Positions 6,676-14,660 of a DNA stretch of 15,445 bases are shown in pieces (position 1 is the stretch's first letter; the number at the start of each line of letters is the position of its first letter). Both the position numbers and the translations under genes were made by a program. The stretch is taken from NCBI GenBank assembly GCA_050309585.1, contig JBNRML010000083.1, positions 1-15,445 of the forward strand, in the 5' to 3' direction. The stretch is from Bovifimicola sp050309585 (GTDB taxonomy: Bacteria > Bacillota > Clostridia > Lachnospirales > Lachnospiraceae). The notes under the pieces were generated by a model. That model was given only the letters and a program-made list of their open reading frames with translations. It did no database searches and had not been told where the DNA came from.

Positions 6676-8211
6676 TTGAATATGGTTCTTAAAGAGCAGG
6701 ATGACATGGTAGAAGCCCAGGTGTATGCAGATATATCTGTTACTGGAACAACTTTTGAAAGACCAGAATTTGACCGAATGATTCAGGATATTCGAGCCGG
6801 CAAAATCAATACTGTTATTACCCGTGATCTTAGCAGACTTGGAAGAAATTATGTGGAAGCAGGAAATTATATTGAGAGAGTATTTCCTTTTTTGGATGTA
6901 AGATATATTGCCATCACAGATGATTTTGATACTGCAAGACCGGGAACTGATTTATCTGTACCGCTTAAGAATATTGTGAACGAATATTATTCCAAAGACC
7001 TTTCAAAGAAAGTAGAGACCGGAAAGCATAGTATTTGGGCACAAGGCGGCTTCAGCGAGGGAACGCCACCATATGGATATTACAGGGCTACAGATGGTTC
7101 AAGAAAGCTTTTGATTGATGAAGAAGTATCTGACAATGTAGTTAGAATTTTTAATATGTTTCTGGATGGGAAAGGGTATGCTGGTATTGCAAAAACTCTG
7201 CAAAGCGAAGGAATCCTTTCGCCACCGAAATACAGATTTTACAAAGCCGGAAAGATTGAACTTGCTGAAAAAGCAAGAGAATGGCATCCTACACATGTGA
7301 AAGAAATACTCCAGGGGGAATATTACATTGGAAATATTGTTCATGGAAAGCAAAGGAAGGCTCTTGATACTGGGAGAAAAAATGTTAGAACAGATGCATC
7401 AACATGGCAGCGAATAGAAAATGCTCATGAACCAATAATTGATAAGGAAACTTTCTATAAAACAAGGGAGAGAATGGAGCATATCAAAAAGAAACATTTA
7501 GAAGCGTCAAAACCTAACCCTGATGCTCCCAAGAAGCCAGATAATATTCTGGTATATAAAACAAAATGCGCCTGTTGTGGAGGCAGTGTATTGATTGGCA
7601 GGCATCACACTTATTCAGATAAGTTCTATTATAAGTGTAAGAACCGTAGAAAATTAGCTAGGTTATGTGAAAATAAGTACTCTTTTGATTATTCTGAGGT
7701 TATGGATAGTGTTTTTTCTGTTATCCGTCAGCATATGAGTTTGTGTGTTGAGAAAACAAAGTTTGTTCAGAAGATGAACAGTAGAAAAGAGAATGTTCTT
7801 CAATATGATATTTATACCAAGCAGATAGCAAAACTTCAAAATGATGTAAGAAGAATTACCGCTAACAAAAGTGGTTTGTATGAAGATTATAGGGAACAGT
7901 TAATCACTGCGGAAGAACTGTGCCAGTATCAGAAAGAATATGAAAGCAGAGTAAATGAGATTGAAGCGCAGATTACTGAATTGCTTCATCGAAGAAGTCT
8001 GTATGAAAAAGAATTTCATATTGATGAAGGATGGGAAGAAACTGTCAATAAATATATGTCTAAAAGAAAACTTACAAAGGAGCTTGTGGATGCTTTTGTA
8101 TCAGAAATTGTATTTTCTGATAACAATATAGAAGTAAAGCTTCTGTATGATGATTTCCTTAAGGAACTGCTTGAGGTGGCAGAAGAAAGAGAGGTGAGCA
8201 GCAATGGATAA
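6676..8211 (+). pseudogene. Large serine recombinase missing its N-terminal nucleophile region
   Basis: The open frame encodes a serine recombinase from about residue 40 of the usual protein: ISVTGTTFERPEFDRM, the arginine motif ITRDLSRLGRNYVEAGN, the recombinase domain (EGTPPYGYYRA to YYIGNIVHGKQ), a zinc ribbon (CACCGG with CKN and LCEN) and a coiled-coil tail. The YxRxS nucleophile motif is absent. The only starts in frame are TTG at 6676 and ATG at 6682, with no good ribosome binding site. An ATG at 6657, overlapping the upstream stop, opens a different frame (MNNQETIEYGS, then TAA), which looks like the original beginning of this gene. An out-of-frame deletion of roughly 30-40 codons after it would explain both facts. 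If any protein is made it should be inactive alone. Its end overlaps the next recombinase by 8 bases. Confidence 0.75.
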
Positions 8212-9727
8212 GACGATAGCTCTTTATATGAGATTATCAGATGAAGATGACAACTTAGCTGCTCATGAGGAAAGTAACAGTATTTCACATCAGCGAAAGT
8301 TAATGCTCGATCATATCCAGAAACTGCCTGAACTAAAGGACTGCAACATAATGGAATTTTCAGATGATGGATATTCCGGAGCAGACTTTAGCAGACCTAA
8401 TTTTGTAAAAATGATGGATTTGGTAAAGGCTGGTAAGATTCAGGTTATTGTGACGAAGGACTACAGCAGACTCGGACGAGATTATCTTGAAGTCGGTAAC
8501 TATATGGAATGTATATTTCCGGTTCTTCAGGTAAGATATATCAGCGTGAATGATAATTACGATTCTGCTAACAGCTTTGGTTCAACCGGAGGTATGAGTG
8601 TTGCACTGAAAAATCTTGTGAATGCATTGTATTGTAAGGATGCATCAAAAAAGGTAAGAGCCGCTAAGGCAGTGTTGGCTAAGCAGGGAAAGTACATTGC
8701 TGCATTTGCTCCTTTTGGATACCAGAAAAGTGAAGATGATAAGCATATGTTAGTGCCTGACCCAGTAACAGCACCTGTTGTCCAGCTAATATTTGAACTG
8801 GCTATTAAAGGCATGAAATACACCGAGATTGCAAATTATCTGAATAATAATGGATATGATAGCATATTTGAGTATTACCAAAAGATTGGAGTTAAGAGAT
8901 GTTATGAAAGGGATATTGGTGAGCACATGTGGAGTGCCAGTACAGTAATGGAGATTTTGTATAATGAAGTCTATATTGGTTCTGTAATCAATAACAAGAC
9001 GGCTGATAATATTGATACCGGTCATCAGGTTGTGCAGAGAGATAAAGAGGACTGGATAATTGTTGAAAACTGTCATGAACCATTAGTTTCTGTGGAAGAC
9101 TTTAAACTTGCTCACAAGATGATTGCAAGACGAGAAGTGACTAAGAGAAAACCAAATGGAAAGTGGCGTAAATCATATATTCGCTGTGGAATATGTGGTA
9201 AGGGACTTTGCAAATACGGAAATAAATCCTCATACAGATGCCATAACGGTCATGTGTCACGTATTAGAGGTAAAGAACTTGAGGCGGCACTTCTGGACAT
9301 TGCTAGAAATATGGCACTGTCTCAGTTGCATGAATTTGAGTTAAAAACTAATAGTGGTAATTGTCCAGATAATCTTGAGAGGGAAATCGAATCACTTAAA
9401 AAGTCAAAGGCGCACTATGCAAAGCTCAAGTTTGAGATATACGATGATTATACCAAGGCAAATATCACTCGTGATCAGATGGCAAAAAAGACTGCAGAAG
9501 TTAAGCAGAAAATCGCAGAGATAGAAAGTCTGATTACAGAGAAGCAGGAAACACTTGATATGCAAAAGGATCTCTTTCTTGATGCAAAGCAGGAACAGCT
9601 AACAAAGCTTAGTAAGTTGGATGAGTTTGATGAAGAAGTAATCAGATATCTCATTGATTATGTGTTGGTGTATGATAATGAGCATATTGAAATCAGATGG
9701 AACTTTGATGACTTTCAGGCTGGATGA
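8204..9727 (+). CDS. Large serine recombinase (site-specific integrase/resolvase)
   Basis: This 507-residue protein is an apparently intact large serine recombinase. The nucleophile motif is ALYMRLSDED with Ser12; EESNSISHQRK follows, then DDGYSGADFSRP and the arginine motif VTKDYSRLGRDY. The recombinase domain runs from about residue 160 (AFAPFGYQKS) to 270 (YNEVYIGSVINNKT). A zinc ribbon has CGICGKGLC with a later Cys (YRCHNGH), and a long coiled coil (EREIESLKKSKAHYAKLKFE onward) precedes the C-terminal YLIDYVLVYDNEHIEIRW. Such enzymes integrate or excise mobile elements by concerted double-strand cuts with a 2-bp crossover. Its ATG overlaps the end of the preceding recombinase gene, with GAGAGGTG as ribosome binding site, so translation is coupled. 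It is followed by a strong terminator. Its cognate attachment site is not known to me. Confidence 0.9.
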   Translation: MDKTIALYMRLSDEDDNLAAHEESNSISHQRKLMLDHIQKLPELKDCNIMEFSDDGYSGADFSRPNFVKMMDLVKAGKIQVIVTKDYSRLGRDYLEVGNYMECIFPVLQVRYISVNDNYDSANSFGSTGGMSVALKNLVNALYCKDASKKVRAAKAVLAKQGKYIAAFAPFGYQKSEDDKHMLVPDPVTAPVVQLIFELAIKGMKYTEIANYLNNNGYDSIFEYYQKIGVKRCYERDIGEHMWSASTVMEILYNEVYIGSVINNKTADNIDTGHQVVQRDKEDWIIVENCHEPLVSVEDFKLAHKMIARREVTKRKPNGKWRKSYIRCGICGKGLCKYGNKSSYRCHNGHVSRIRGKELEAALLDIARNMALSQLHEFELKTNSGNCPDNLEREIESLKKSKAHYAKLKFEIYDDYTKANITRDQMAKKTAEVKQKIAEIESLITEKQETLDMQKDLFLDAKQEQLTKLSKLDEFDEEVIRYLIDYVLVYDNEHIEIRWNFDDFQAG

Positions 9728-9776
9728 TGGTATAATCAGTAGTAATAGCGAGAAAACAAAAATATAAAGAAGTAAC

Positions 9777-9828
9777 ATGGGGAATCTTGCTAAAGGTTCC
9801 CCATTGATAAAAAAATTAATTTTTTTTT
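9777..9828 (+). terminator. Rho-independent terminator after the recombinase operon
   Basis: ATGGGGAATCTT (9777-9788) pairs with AAGGTTCCCCAT (9793-9804) around a GCTA loop, with one G-T wobble. A run of nine T follows at 9820-9828, 15 bases past the stem. The stem is strong although the T-run is late. On the opposite strand a T-rich stretch also follows, so it may act both ways. Confidence 0.7.
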
Positions 9829-9837
9829 GTTTCTTAC

Positions 9838-11052
9838 TTGACACGAGCAGAATGTCACCATGCGGCATCTAATACATCCATGGAGTTATTGCAAAAAATT
9901 AATGCGAAATATGTTTATGGAGTTTCTGCCACACCAAAACGCGGAGACAGTTTGGATAAGATTATTTATATGCTGATTGGACCACTCCGGCATAGATTTA
10001 CTGCCTTGGAAAGAGCACAGGAGCAGGGAATAGGACATTATTTTGTTCCGAGGTATACAAGAGTTGTGGATACTGCTGACAGCAAGGATGATATCAATAA
10101 AGCATACAGTCTGATTAGTGCCAGTAAAGTGCGTAATGAGATGATTGTAAATGATGTGATAGCATGTATTGCGATGAAGCAGACTCCGGTCATTTTGACG
10201 AGATTTAAGGAACATGCAAAGCTTTTATATGACACTCTGAAAGAAGAAGCTGATTATGTATTCCTTCTGTATGGAGATAATACGGATAAAGAAAATGCGG
10301 ATATACGAGTTAGATTGAAGCAGGTTCCTAAAAATGAATCTCTCATTTTGGTTGCAACCGGTCAGAAAATAGGAGAAGGCTTTGATTTTCCGAGACTTGA
10401 TGTGTTGATGCTTGCAGCACCTGTATCCTTTGAAGGACGTCTGGAACAGTATGTGGGAAGATTGAATCGAGATTATGAGGGAAAAGAAGCTGTGTATGTA
10501 TATGAATATATTGATGCCCATATGAGATTCTTTAATAAAATGTATGGTAAAAGATTGAAGACATACAAGAGAACCGGATTTTCTATATGGACGGGAGATG
10601 AACAGACTAAGCAGATAATTAATGCGATATATGATTCCGGTAATTACACGGAAAAATTCGAGCAGGATATTGTGGAAGCAGAGAAATCAATTGTAATTTC
10701 CAGTCCGGACATACGACAGAATAAGATTGACAGACTGTTATCACTGGTTAAAGATCGTCAGGAAAAAGGTGTAAATGTAACAGTCATTACTACAGATCCG
10801 GAGGGAGTTGTATATGGCAGTGCGGATGTATGTTATGAATTAATTAGAGAGATGCAGCAGGTAGGAATTAATGTAGTAACAAAAGCGGAAGTAGAGGAGC
10901 GATTCGCCGTTATTGATGAAGAACTGGTATGGCATGGTGGCATGAATCTGCTTGGTAAGGTGGATGTCTGGGATAATTTAATGCGTATCAAAAATCATCA
11001 AGTGGCTGCAGAACTTTTGGAAATTGCACTTGGAGTTACATCGGATTCATAA
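9838..11052 (+). pseudogene. Superfamily 2 helicase (TOTE-like) C-terminal part with PLD-like tail
   Basis: This open frame is the C-terminal part of a DEAD/DEAH-type helicase. It starts inside motif II, with AECHH where VDECHH is expected, then has motif III SAT (30-32, VSATPKRGD), the motif V region ATGQKIGEGFDFPRLD, and motif VI EQYVGRLNRDYEG. After the helicase core comes a PLD-like region (KSIVISSPDIRQNKI to FAVIDEELVWHGGMNLLG and NLMRI) with the HKD motif degraded. This order resembles helicases of the TOTE conflict-system type, from memory. Walker A, motif Ia and any N-terminal primase-like domain are missing. The first codon available is a TTG with no ribosome binding site, so the gene is broken. 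The Asp of the DEAH box is replaced by Ala exactly at the junction. A serine recombinase follows 10 bases downstream, as if in one operon. Confidence 0.75.
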
Positions 11053-11062
11053 GGAGGTACTC

Positions 11063-12946
11063 ATGAAAAAACAACTAAAATGCTACATCTACACCCGTGT
11101 ATCCACTTCCATGCAGGTAGATGGTTACAGTTTAGATGCGCAAAAAGACAAATTGCATAAGTACGCTGATTACCAAGATATGATTATCGCTGGGGAATAC
11201 TCTGACGAAGGTAAATCCGGTAAAAGCGTGGAGGGTCGCCCACAATTTCAACAGATGCTTCAGGATATTGAAACAGGTAAAGACAACATTGATTTTGTAC
11301 TCGTATTCAAGCTATCCCGATTTGGACGAAATGCAGCGGATGTTTTATCATCTCTTCAGCGAATGCAGGATTTTGGTGTTAATCTTATCTGTGTGGAAGA
11401 TGGTATCGACAGTTCTAAAGACGCGGGTAAGCTGATGATTTCCGTGTTATCCGCAGTGGCTGAAATAGAGCGTGAAAATATATTGGTGCAGACCATGGAA
11501 GGTCGCAGACAGAAGGCACGAGAAGGTAAGTGGAATGGCGGATTTGCTCCTTATGGATATCAGCTTATTAATGGTGAGTTGCATATTGCAGAGGATGAAG
11601 CTGAGGTAATACGAATTATTTACGATAAGTATGCCAACACAACCATGGGTATTGCCGCTATTGCCACATTCCTTAACAACAGCGGATACAAGAAAAAGCT
11701 TCGCCAGAACAATACCATTGAAGGCTTTTCCACATCCTTTGTTAAAGGTGTACTGGATAACCCTGTGTATTGTGGCAAACTGGCATTTGGCAGAAGAAAG
11801 AGTGAGAAGATTCCAGGAACAAGGAATGAGTACCATATTGTGAAGCAGGACAAGTATATGCTAAACGATGGTATTCATGAGGCGATTGTTTCAGAAGAAT
11901 TGTGGAATCAGGTGCACAAAAAGAGACAGGAAACCGGTGTTGCTAACATCAAAACCCACAGCTTAGATCATGAGCATATTCTATCAGGAATTATCAAATG
12001 TCCTATCTGCGGAAGTGGTATGTATGGCAATGTAAATCGAAAAAAGCATCCCGACGGTGGGCATTACAGAGATTATTTTTACTATGCTTGCAAGCACAGA
12101 ACCTTTGTAAACGGTCATAAATGTACTTACCGAAAGCAGTGGAATGAGGATAAAATCAATGCGGCGGTGGAAGAGGTTATCCGTAAGCTCGTGAATAATC
12201 CAAAGTTTAAAACGGAGATTCAGAAGCACATCAGTCAAAGTATTGATACGCAGGAGCTAGACAGAGAGCATACAGGTTTACAGGAGCGACTAAAGCAGGT
12301 AACTGGTGCCAAGAACAAGCTGGCAAATCAGATGGATAACTTATCTGTATCGGACAAGCATTATGACAAGAAATATGAGGATATGCAGGTGCGTCTGGAC
12401 AAGCTCTATGATGAGATAGAAGAAATCGAAACTTTGATTGAAGAAGTGGAGACCAGACTGTATAATATTAAGCAGGAAAAGATATCCGGTGATAATGTGT
12501 ATCAGTTTTTATTATTCTTTGATAAGCTCTATGATAGATTCACGGATATGGAGAAGAAAACATTTATGAAGAGCTTTCTCAAGGAAGTAAATATCTATGA
12601 GTCAGAACAAGAGGACGGCAGGATTTTAAGAAGTCTCAAGTTCCGCTTTCCTGTATTTTTCAATAATCAGGAATTATATGAACTTGATTGGGACAACGAA
12701 AGTACCGTTGAGACGTGCGTCCTCTTGTCCCACCAAGATGTCGACCGATATGTAAAGCTAGATTATGAGCCAGAAAATGCTGATTATATGAAGGATGTAA
12801 CTCAAAAATATACTTATGGCGATATAACAGATTGGGTTGAGAAGAATTATGGATTTCATGTGACTAATCTAAATATTGCTCAAGTTAAAGAAAAATGTGG
12901 TATAGAGAAACGACCAAACTATAATCTAGTATCCTTCATACATTGA
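11063..12946 (+). CDS. Third large serine recombinase, C terminus truncated
   Basis: The start ATG at 11063 follows AAGGAGG at ideal distance. The 627-residue protein has the nucleophile motif CYIYTRVSTSMQ with Ser14, SDEGKSGKSVEGRPQF, the arginine motif FKLSRFGRNAAD, and a helix E rich in IERENILVQTMEGRRQK. The recombinase domain follows (FAPYGYQL to DNPVYCGKLAFGRRK), then a zinc ribbon (CPICGSGMYG with CKHR and HKC) and a coiled coil near 415-475. The last part (ESTVETCVLLS, then YGDITDWVEKNYGFHVTNLN, IAQVKEKCGIEKRPNYN) matches a C-terminal extension of many clostridial recombinases. From memory that extension continues LPKSE and about 30 more residues. Here it breaks after NYNL to VSFIH and a stop, inside the join to the mutarotase remnant. 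Catalysis may survive. Codon choice (CGC, CGT, CCC) differs somewhat from its neighbours, hinting at separate origin. Confidence 0.88.
   Translation: MKKQLKCYIYTRVSTSMQVDGYSLDAQKDKLHKYADYQDMIIAGEYSDEGKSGKSVEGRPQFQQMLQDIETGKDNIDFVLVFKLSRFGRNAADVLSSLQRMQDFGVNLICVEDGIDSSKDAGKLMISVLSAVAEIERENILVQTMEGRRQKAREGKWNGGFAPYGYQLINGELHIAEDEAEVIRIIYDKYANTTMGIAAIATFLNNSGYKKKLRQNNTIEGFSTSFVKGVLDNPVYCGKLAFGRRKSEKIPGTRNEYHIVKQDKYMLNDGIHEAIVSEELWNQVHKKRQETGVANIKTHSLDHEHILSGIIKCPICGSGMYGNVNRKKHPDGGHYRDYFYYACKHRTFVNGHKCTYRKQWNEDKINAAVEEVIRKLVNNPKFKTEIQKHISQSIDTQELDREHTGLQERLKQVTGAKNKLANQMDNLSVSDKHYDKKYEDMQVRLDKLYDEIEEIETLIEEVETRLYNIKQEKISGDNVYQFLLFFDKLYDRFTDMEKKTFMKSFLKEVNIYESEQEDGRILRSLKFRFPVFFNNQELYELDWDNESTVETCVLLSHQDVDRYVKLDYEPENADYMKDVTQKYTYGDITDWVEKNYGFHVTNLNIAQVKEKCGIEKRPNYNLVSFIH
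12929..12941. other. Junction between recombinase 3' end and mutarotase remnant
   Basis: Recombinase similarity ends at the CTA codon 12926-12928 (NYNL). Mutarotase-like coding resumes in another frame by 12942 (IDYEMDS). Both genes are cut, so 13 bases or fewer separate two unrelated truncated genes. This is a deletion or recombination scar, or the edge of an element. Confidence 0.6.
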
Positions 12947-13508
12947 TTATGAAATGGATAGTGATATGTCTACAATAGTAAATCCGACAAATCATACATA
13001 CTTTAATTTGGATGGACATGATAGCGGAACTGTACTGGAACATGAATTGGAAATATATTCGGATGCATTTTTAAATATTAATGAAGAGATGATTCCTACT
13101 GGTGATGTTGTAAATGTTAGTGATACACCAATGGATTTTCGTATAAGAAAAAGAATAGGAAAAGATATTAATGTTGATTTTATTCCATTAAAATATGCTA
13201 ATGGTTATGACCATAATTTCGTTTTTGATAATGATAGGAAACTTAAAAAAGTTGCAAAACTTTATGGAGCAGATTCAGGAATTACTATGACGGTGTTGTC
13301 TGATTTGTGTGGGTTACAAATCTACACAGGTAATTTTTTGAATGGAGAAAAAGGAAAAGATGGAGTCTATTATCAAAAAAACAGTGGAATATGTCTTGAG
13401 ACTCAATTTTATCCTAATGCTTGTAATGAAAAGAAATTTCCAAGTCCTTTGTTAGAAACTGGTAAGAAATTTGTTTCAAGAACAATATATAAGTTTGAGT
13501 TGCAGTAA
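12942..13508 (+). pseudogene. galM: Galactose mutarotase (aldose 1-epimerase), 5' part missing
   Basis: The remaining 188 residues follow galactose mutarotase from its middle to its end: NPTNHTYFNLDGHDSG, LEIYSDAFLNINEEMIPTG, GYDHNFVF, GLQIYTGNFLNG and the catalytic-base segment ICLETQFYPNACN. The two substrate histidines and the Glu of LETQ are kept. Family members have about 340 residues, so roughly the first 120-150 are missing. An ATG at 12954 is present but has no ribosome binding site, and an in-frame TAG at 12927-12929 closes the frame. GalM interconverts alpha and beta anomers of galactose or glucose in the cytoplasm. Read-through from the recombinase could transcribe the rest, but a functional enzyme is unlikely. 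Confidence 0.85.
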
Positions 13509-14032
13509 AGTGTTTAAAATCTTTTGATAAAGTAGAAAGGAAACGATATGGTGGATTATGTTAAAATGACAATAAAGAGGCAAAAGAATATAGCACTAAT
13601 AGCACATGATGGAAAAAAAGATGAAATTATTAAATGGTGCATAGAAAATAAAGAAATCCTGAGTAAACATAAATTGTCAGGAACAGGTACAACAGCAAGA
13701 ATGATTGCTGATTATGTAGGTTTAGAGATAAGGGGATACAATAGTGGTCCTTTAGGAGGAGATCAACAGATAGGGGCTAAAATTGTAGAAGGAAGAATAG
13801 ATATGGTTATATTCTTCTCCGACCCGCTTGCTGCTCAGCCACATGACCCTGATGTAAAAGCACTTTTAAGAATAGCACAGGTATACGATATTCCTATTGC
13901 AAATAATAAAGCAACAGCAGATTTTCTTATTAAATCTTCATTGATGGATGAAGAATATATTCATCAGGTTGAAAACTTTAAAAATACAGTTGAGAATAGG
14001 GTTAAAGAATTGGAAATAGTTTAAAGTGTTTA
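13506..14032 (+). repeat. 11-bp direct repeat at two successive stop codons
   Basis: TAAAGTGTTTA occurs at 13506-13516, where it includes the mutarotase stop, and at 14022-14032, where it includes the mgsA stop. It may be chance in AT-rich DNA. Confidence 0.3.
13548..14024 (+). CDS. mgsA: Methylglyoxal synthase
   Basis: This 158-residue cytosolic enzyme converts dihydroxyacetone phosphate to methylglyoxal and phosphate, a bypass of lower glycolysis used when sugar phosphates build up. All family landmarks are legible: ALIAHDGKK with His20, SGTGTTARMI for phosphate binding, SGPLGGDQQIGA with Asp72 (catalytic base position), FFSDPLAAQPHDPDVKALLR with Asp92, His99 and Asp102, and NNKATADFLI. 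Length and motif order fit a complete enzyme. The start ATG has GAAAGGA six bases upstream. It lies 39 bases after the mutarotase remnant and 48 bases before the VOC gene, all in the same direction, so it is probably co-transcribed with the latter. In many Firmicutes mgsA lies elsewhere; its present neighbourhood is shaped by rearrangement. Confidence 0.95.
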   Translation: MVDYVKMTIKRQKNIALIAHDGKKDEIIKWCIENKEILSKHKLSGTGTTARMIADYVGLEIRGYNSGPLGGDQQIGAKIVEGRIDMVIFFSDPLAAQPHDPDVKALLRIAQVYDIPIANNKATADFLIKSSLMDEEYIHQVENFKNTVENRVKELEIV

Positions 14033-14072
14033 TAAACAAAAGCATAAAATAATTAAAGGAGTAAAAATATTT

Positions 14073-14450
14073 ATGTTTGACGTAATACATCATGTGGCAA
14101 TTATAGTATCTGATTATGAAAAGTCAAAAAAATTTTATGTAGAGCAATTAGGTCTTCCAATAATAAGAGAAAATTATCGAAAAGATAGAAATGACTACAA
14201 GTTGGATTTAAAGGTGGGAGATATTGAATTGGAAATATTTGGTGTAGAAAAAGCTCCTGATAGAGTGAGTGAACCAGAGGCTTGTGGATTGCGACATTTA
14301 GCTTTTAAAGTAGAAAATATTGAAGAAACTGTAAAATGTTTGAATTCAAAAGGAATCCAAACTGAACCAATTAGATTAGACGAGTACACACAAAAAAGAA
14401 TGACTTTTTTTCGTGACCCAGATAATCTTCCAATAGAATTGCATGAATAG
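14073..14450 (+). CDS. VOC-family glyoxalase-like protein
   Basis: This 125-residue protein has two beta-alpha-beta-beta-beta modules of the vicinal oxygen chelate fold. The start is IHHVAIIVSDYEKSKKFYVE, and the four metal ligands expected for the fold are present: His6 or His7, Glu54 (IELEIF), His75 (GLRHLAF) and Glu122 (LPIELHE). The pattern is that of the SMU1112c/YaeR-type subgroup, close in layout to glyoxalase I, which isomerises the hemithioacetal of methylglyoxal. The position right after mgsA supports a detoxifying role, but many clostridia lack glutathione and the thiol used is unknown. Other VOC activities (dioxygenase, epimerase, antibiotic binding) are not excluded. The ribosome binding site AAAGGAG is good. 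Confidence 0.8.
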   Translation: MFDVIHHVAIIVSDYEKSKKFYVEQLGLPIIRENYRKDRNDYKLDLKVGDIELEIFGVEKAPDRVSEPEACGLRHLAFKVENIEETVKCLNSKGIQTEPIRLDEYTQKRMTFFRDPDNLPIELHE

Positions 14451-14471
14451 TTATTAATAAAGTTATTACTA

Positions 14472-14513
14472 CACAAATAGGATTATCAGTAAAATGATAA
14501 TCCGCTTGTTGTG
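14472..14513. other. Inverted repeat after the VOC gene
   Basis: GGATTATC (14480-14487) pairs with GATAATCC (14496-14503) around an 8-base loop, and CACAA (14472-14476) pairs with TTGTG (14509-14513) outside it. No T-run follows, so it is at best a weak terminator for the mgsA-VOC pair, or a protein-binding site. Confidence 0.4.
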
Positions 14514-14541
14514 AATTATTAACAAACGACTTGTTTAAAGA

Positions 14542-14625
14542 TTAGAAGCGATACATCTGATTGCTAAAATATATTGCGTAGAAATCAAGTAAATCATTGA
14601 TAAATGTTGTAATTTTCTTCTTCAT
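14542..14625 (-). CDS. 27-residue small protein candidate
   Basis: On the minus strand AAGGAG (14640-14635) precedes ATG (14625-14623) by nine bases, an excellent initiation signal. The ORF encodes 27 residues: MKKKITTFINDLLDFYAIYF followed by SNQMYRF and TAA. The peptide has a basic start, a central hydrophobic/acidic segment that could form an amphipathic helix, and an aromatic end. I do not recognise a family. It lies alone between the VOC gene and the DUF4417 gene, in opposite direction to both. It could be a genuine small protein, the conserved start of a lost gene, or chance; the ribosome binding site is the main argument for it. Confidence 0.4.
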   Translation of the reverse strand: MKKKITTFINDLLDFYAIYFSNQMYRF

Positions 14626-14660
14626 TTTAAACATCTCCTTCTGATTATCGTAGAACAAAG

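Noticed and set aside
11024..11062. Starting the third recombinase at 11024, overlapping the helicase end
   Set aside because: The AAGGAGG site precedes the ATG at 11063, and the protein from there begins with the normal short lead before the YTRVST motif.
14195..14476. A 93-codon minus-strand ORF across the VOC gene
   Set aside because: It is antisense to a well-supported VOC protein and has no ribosome binding site or family resemblance.
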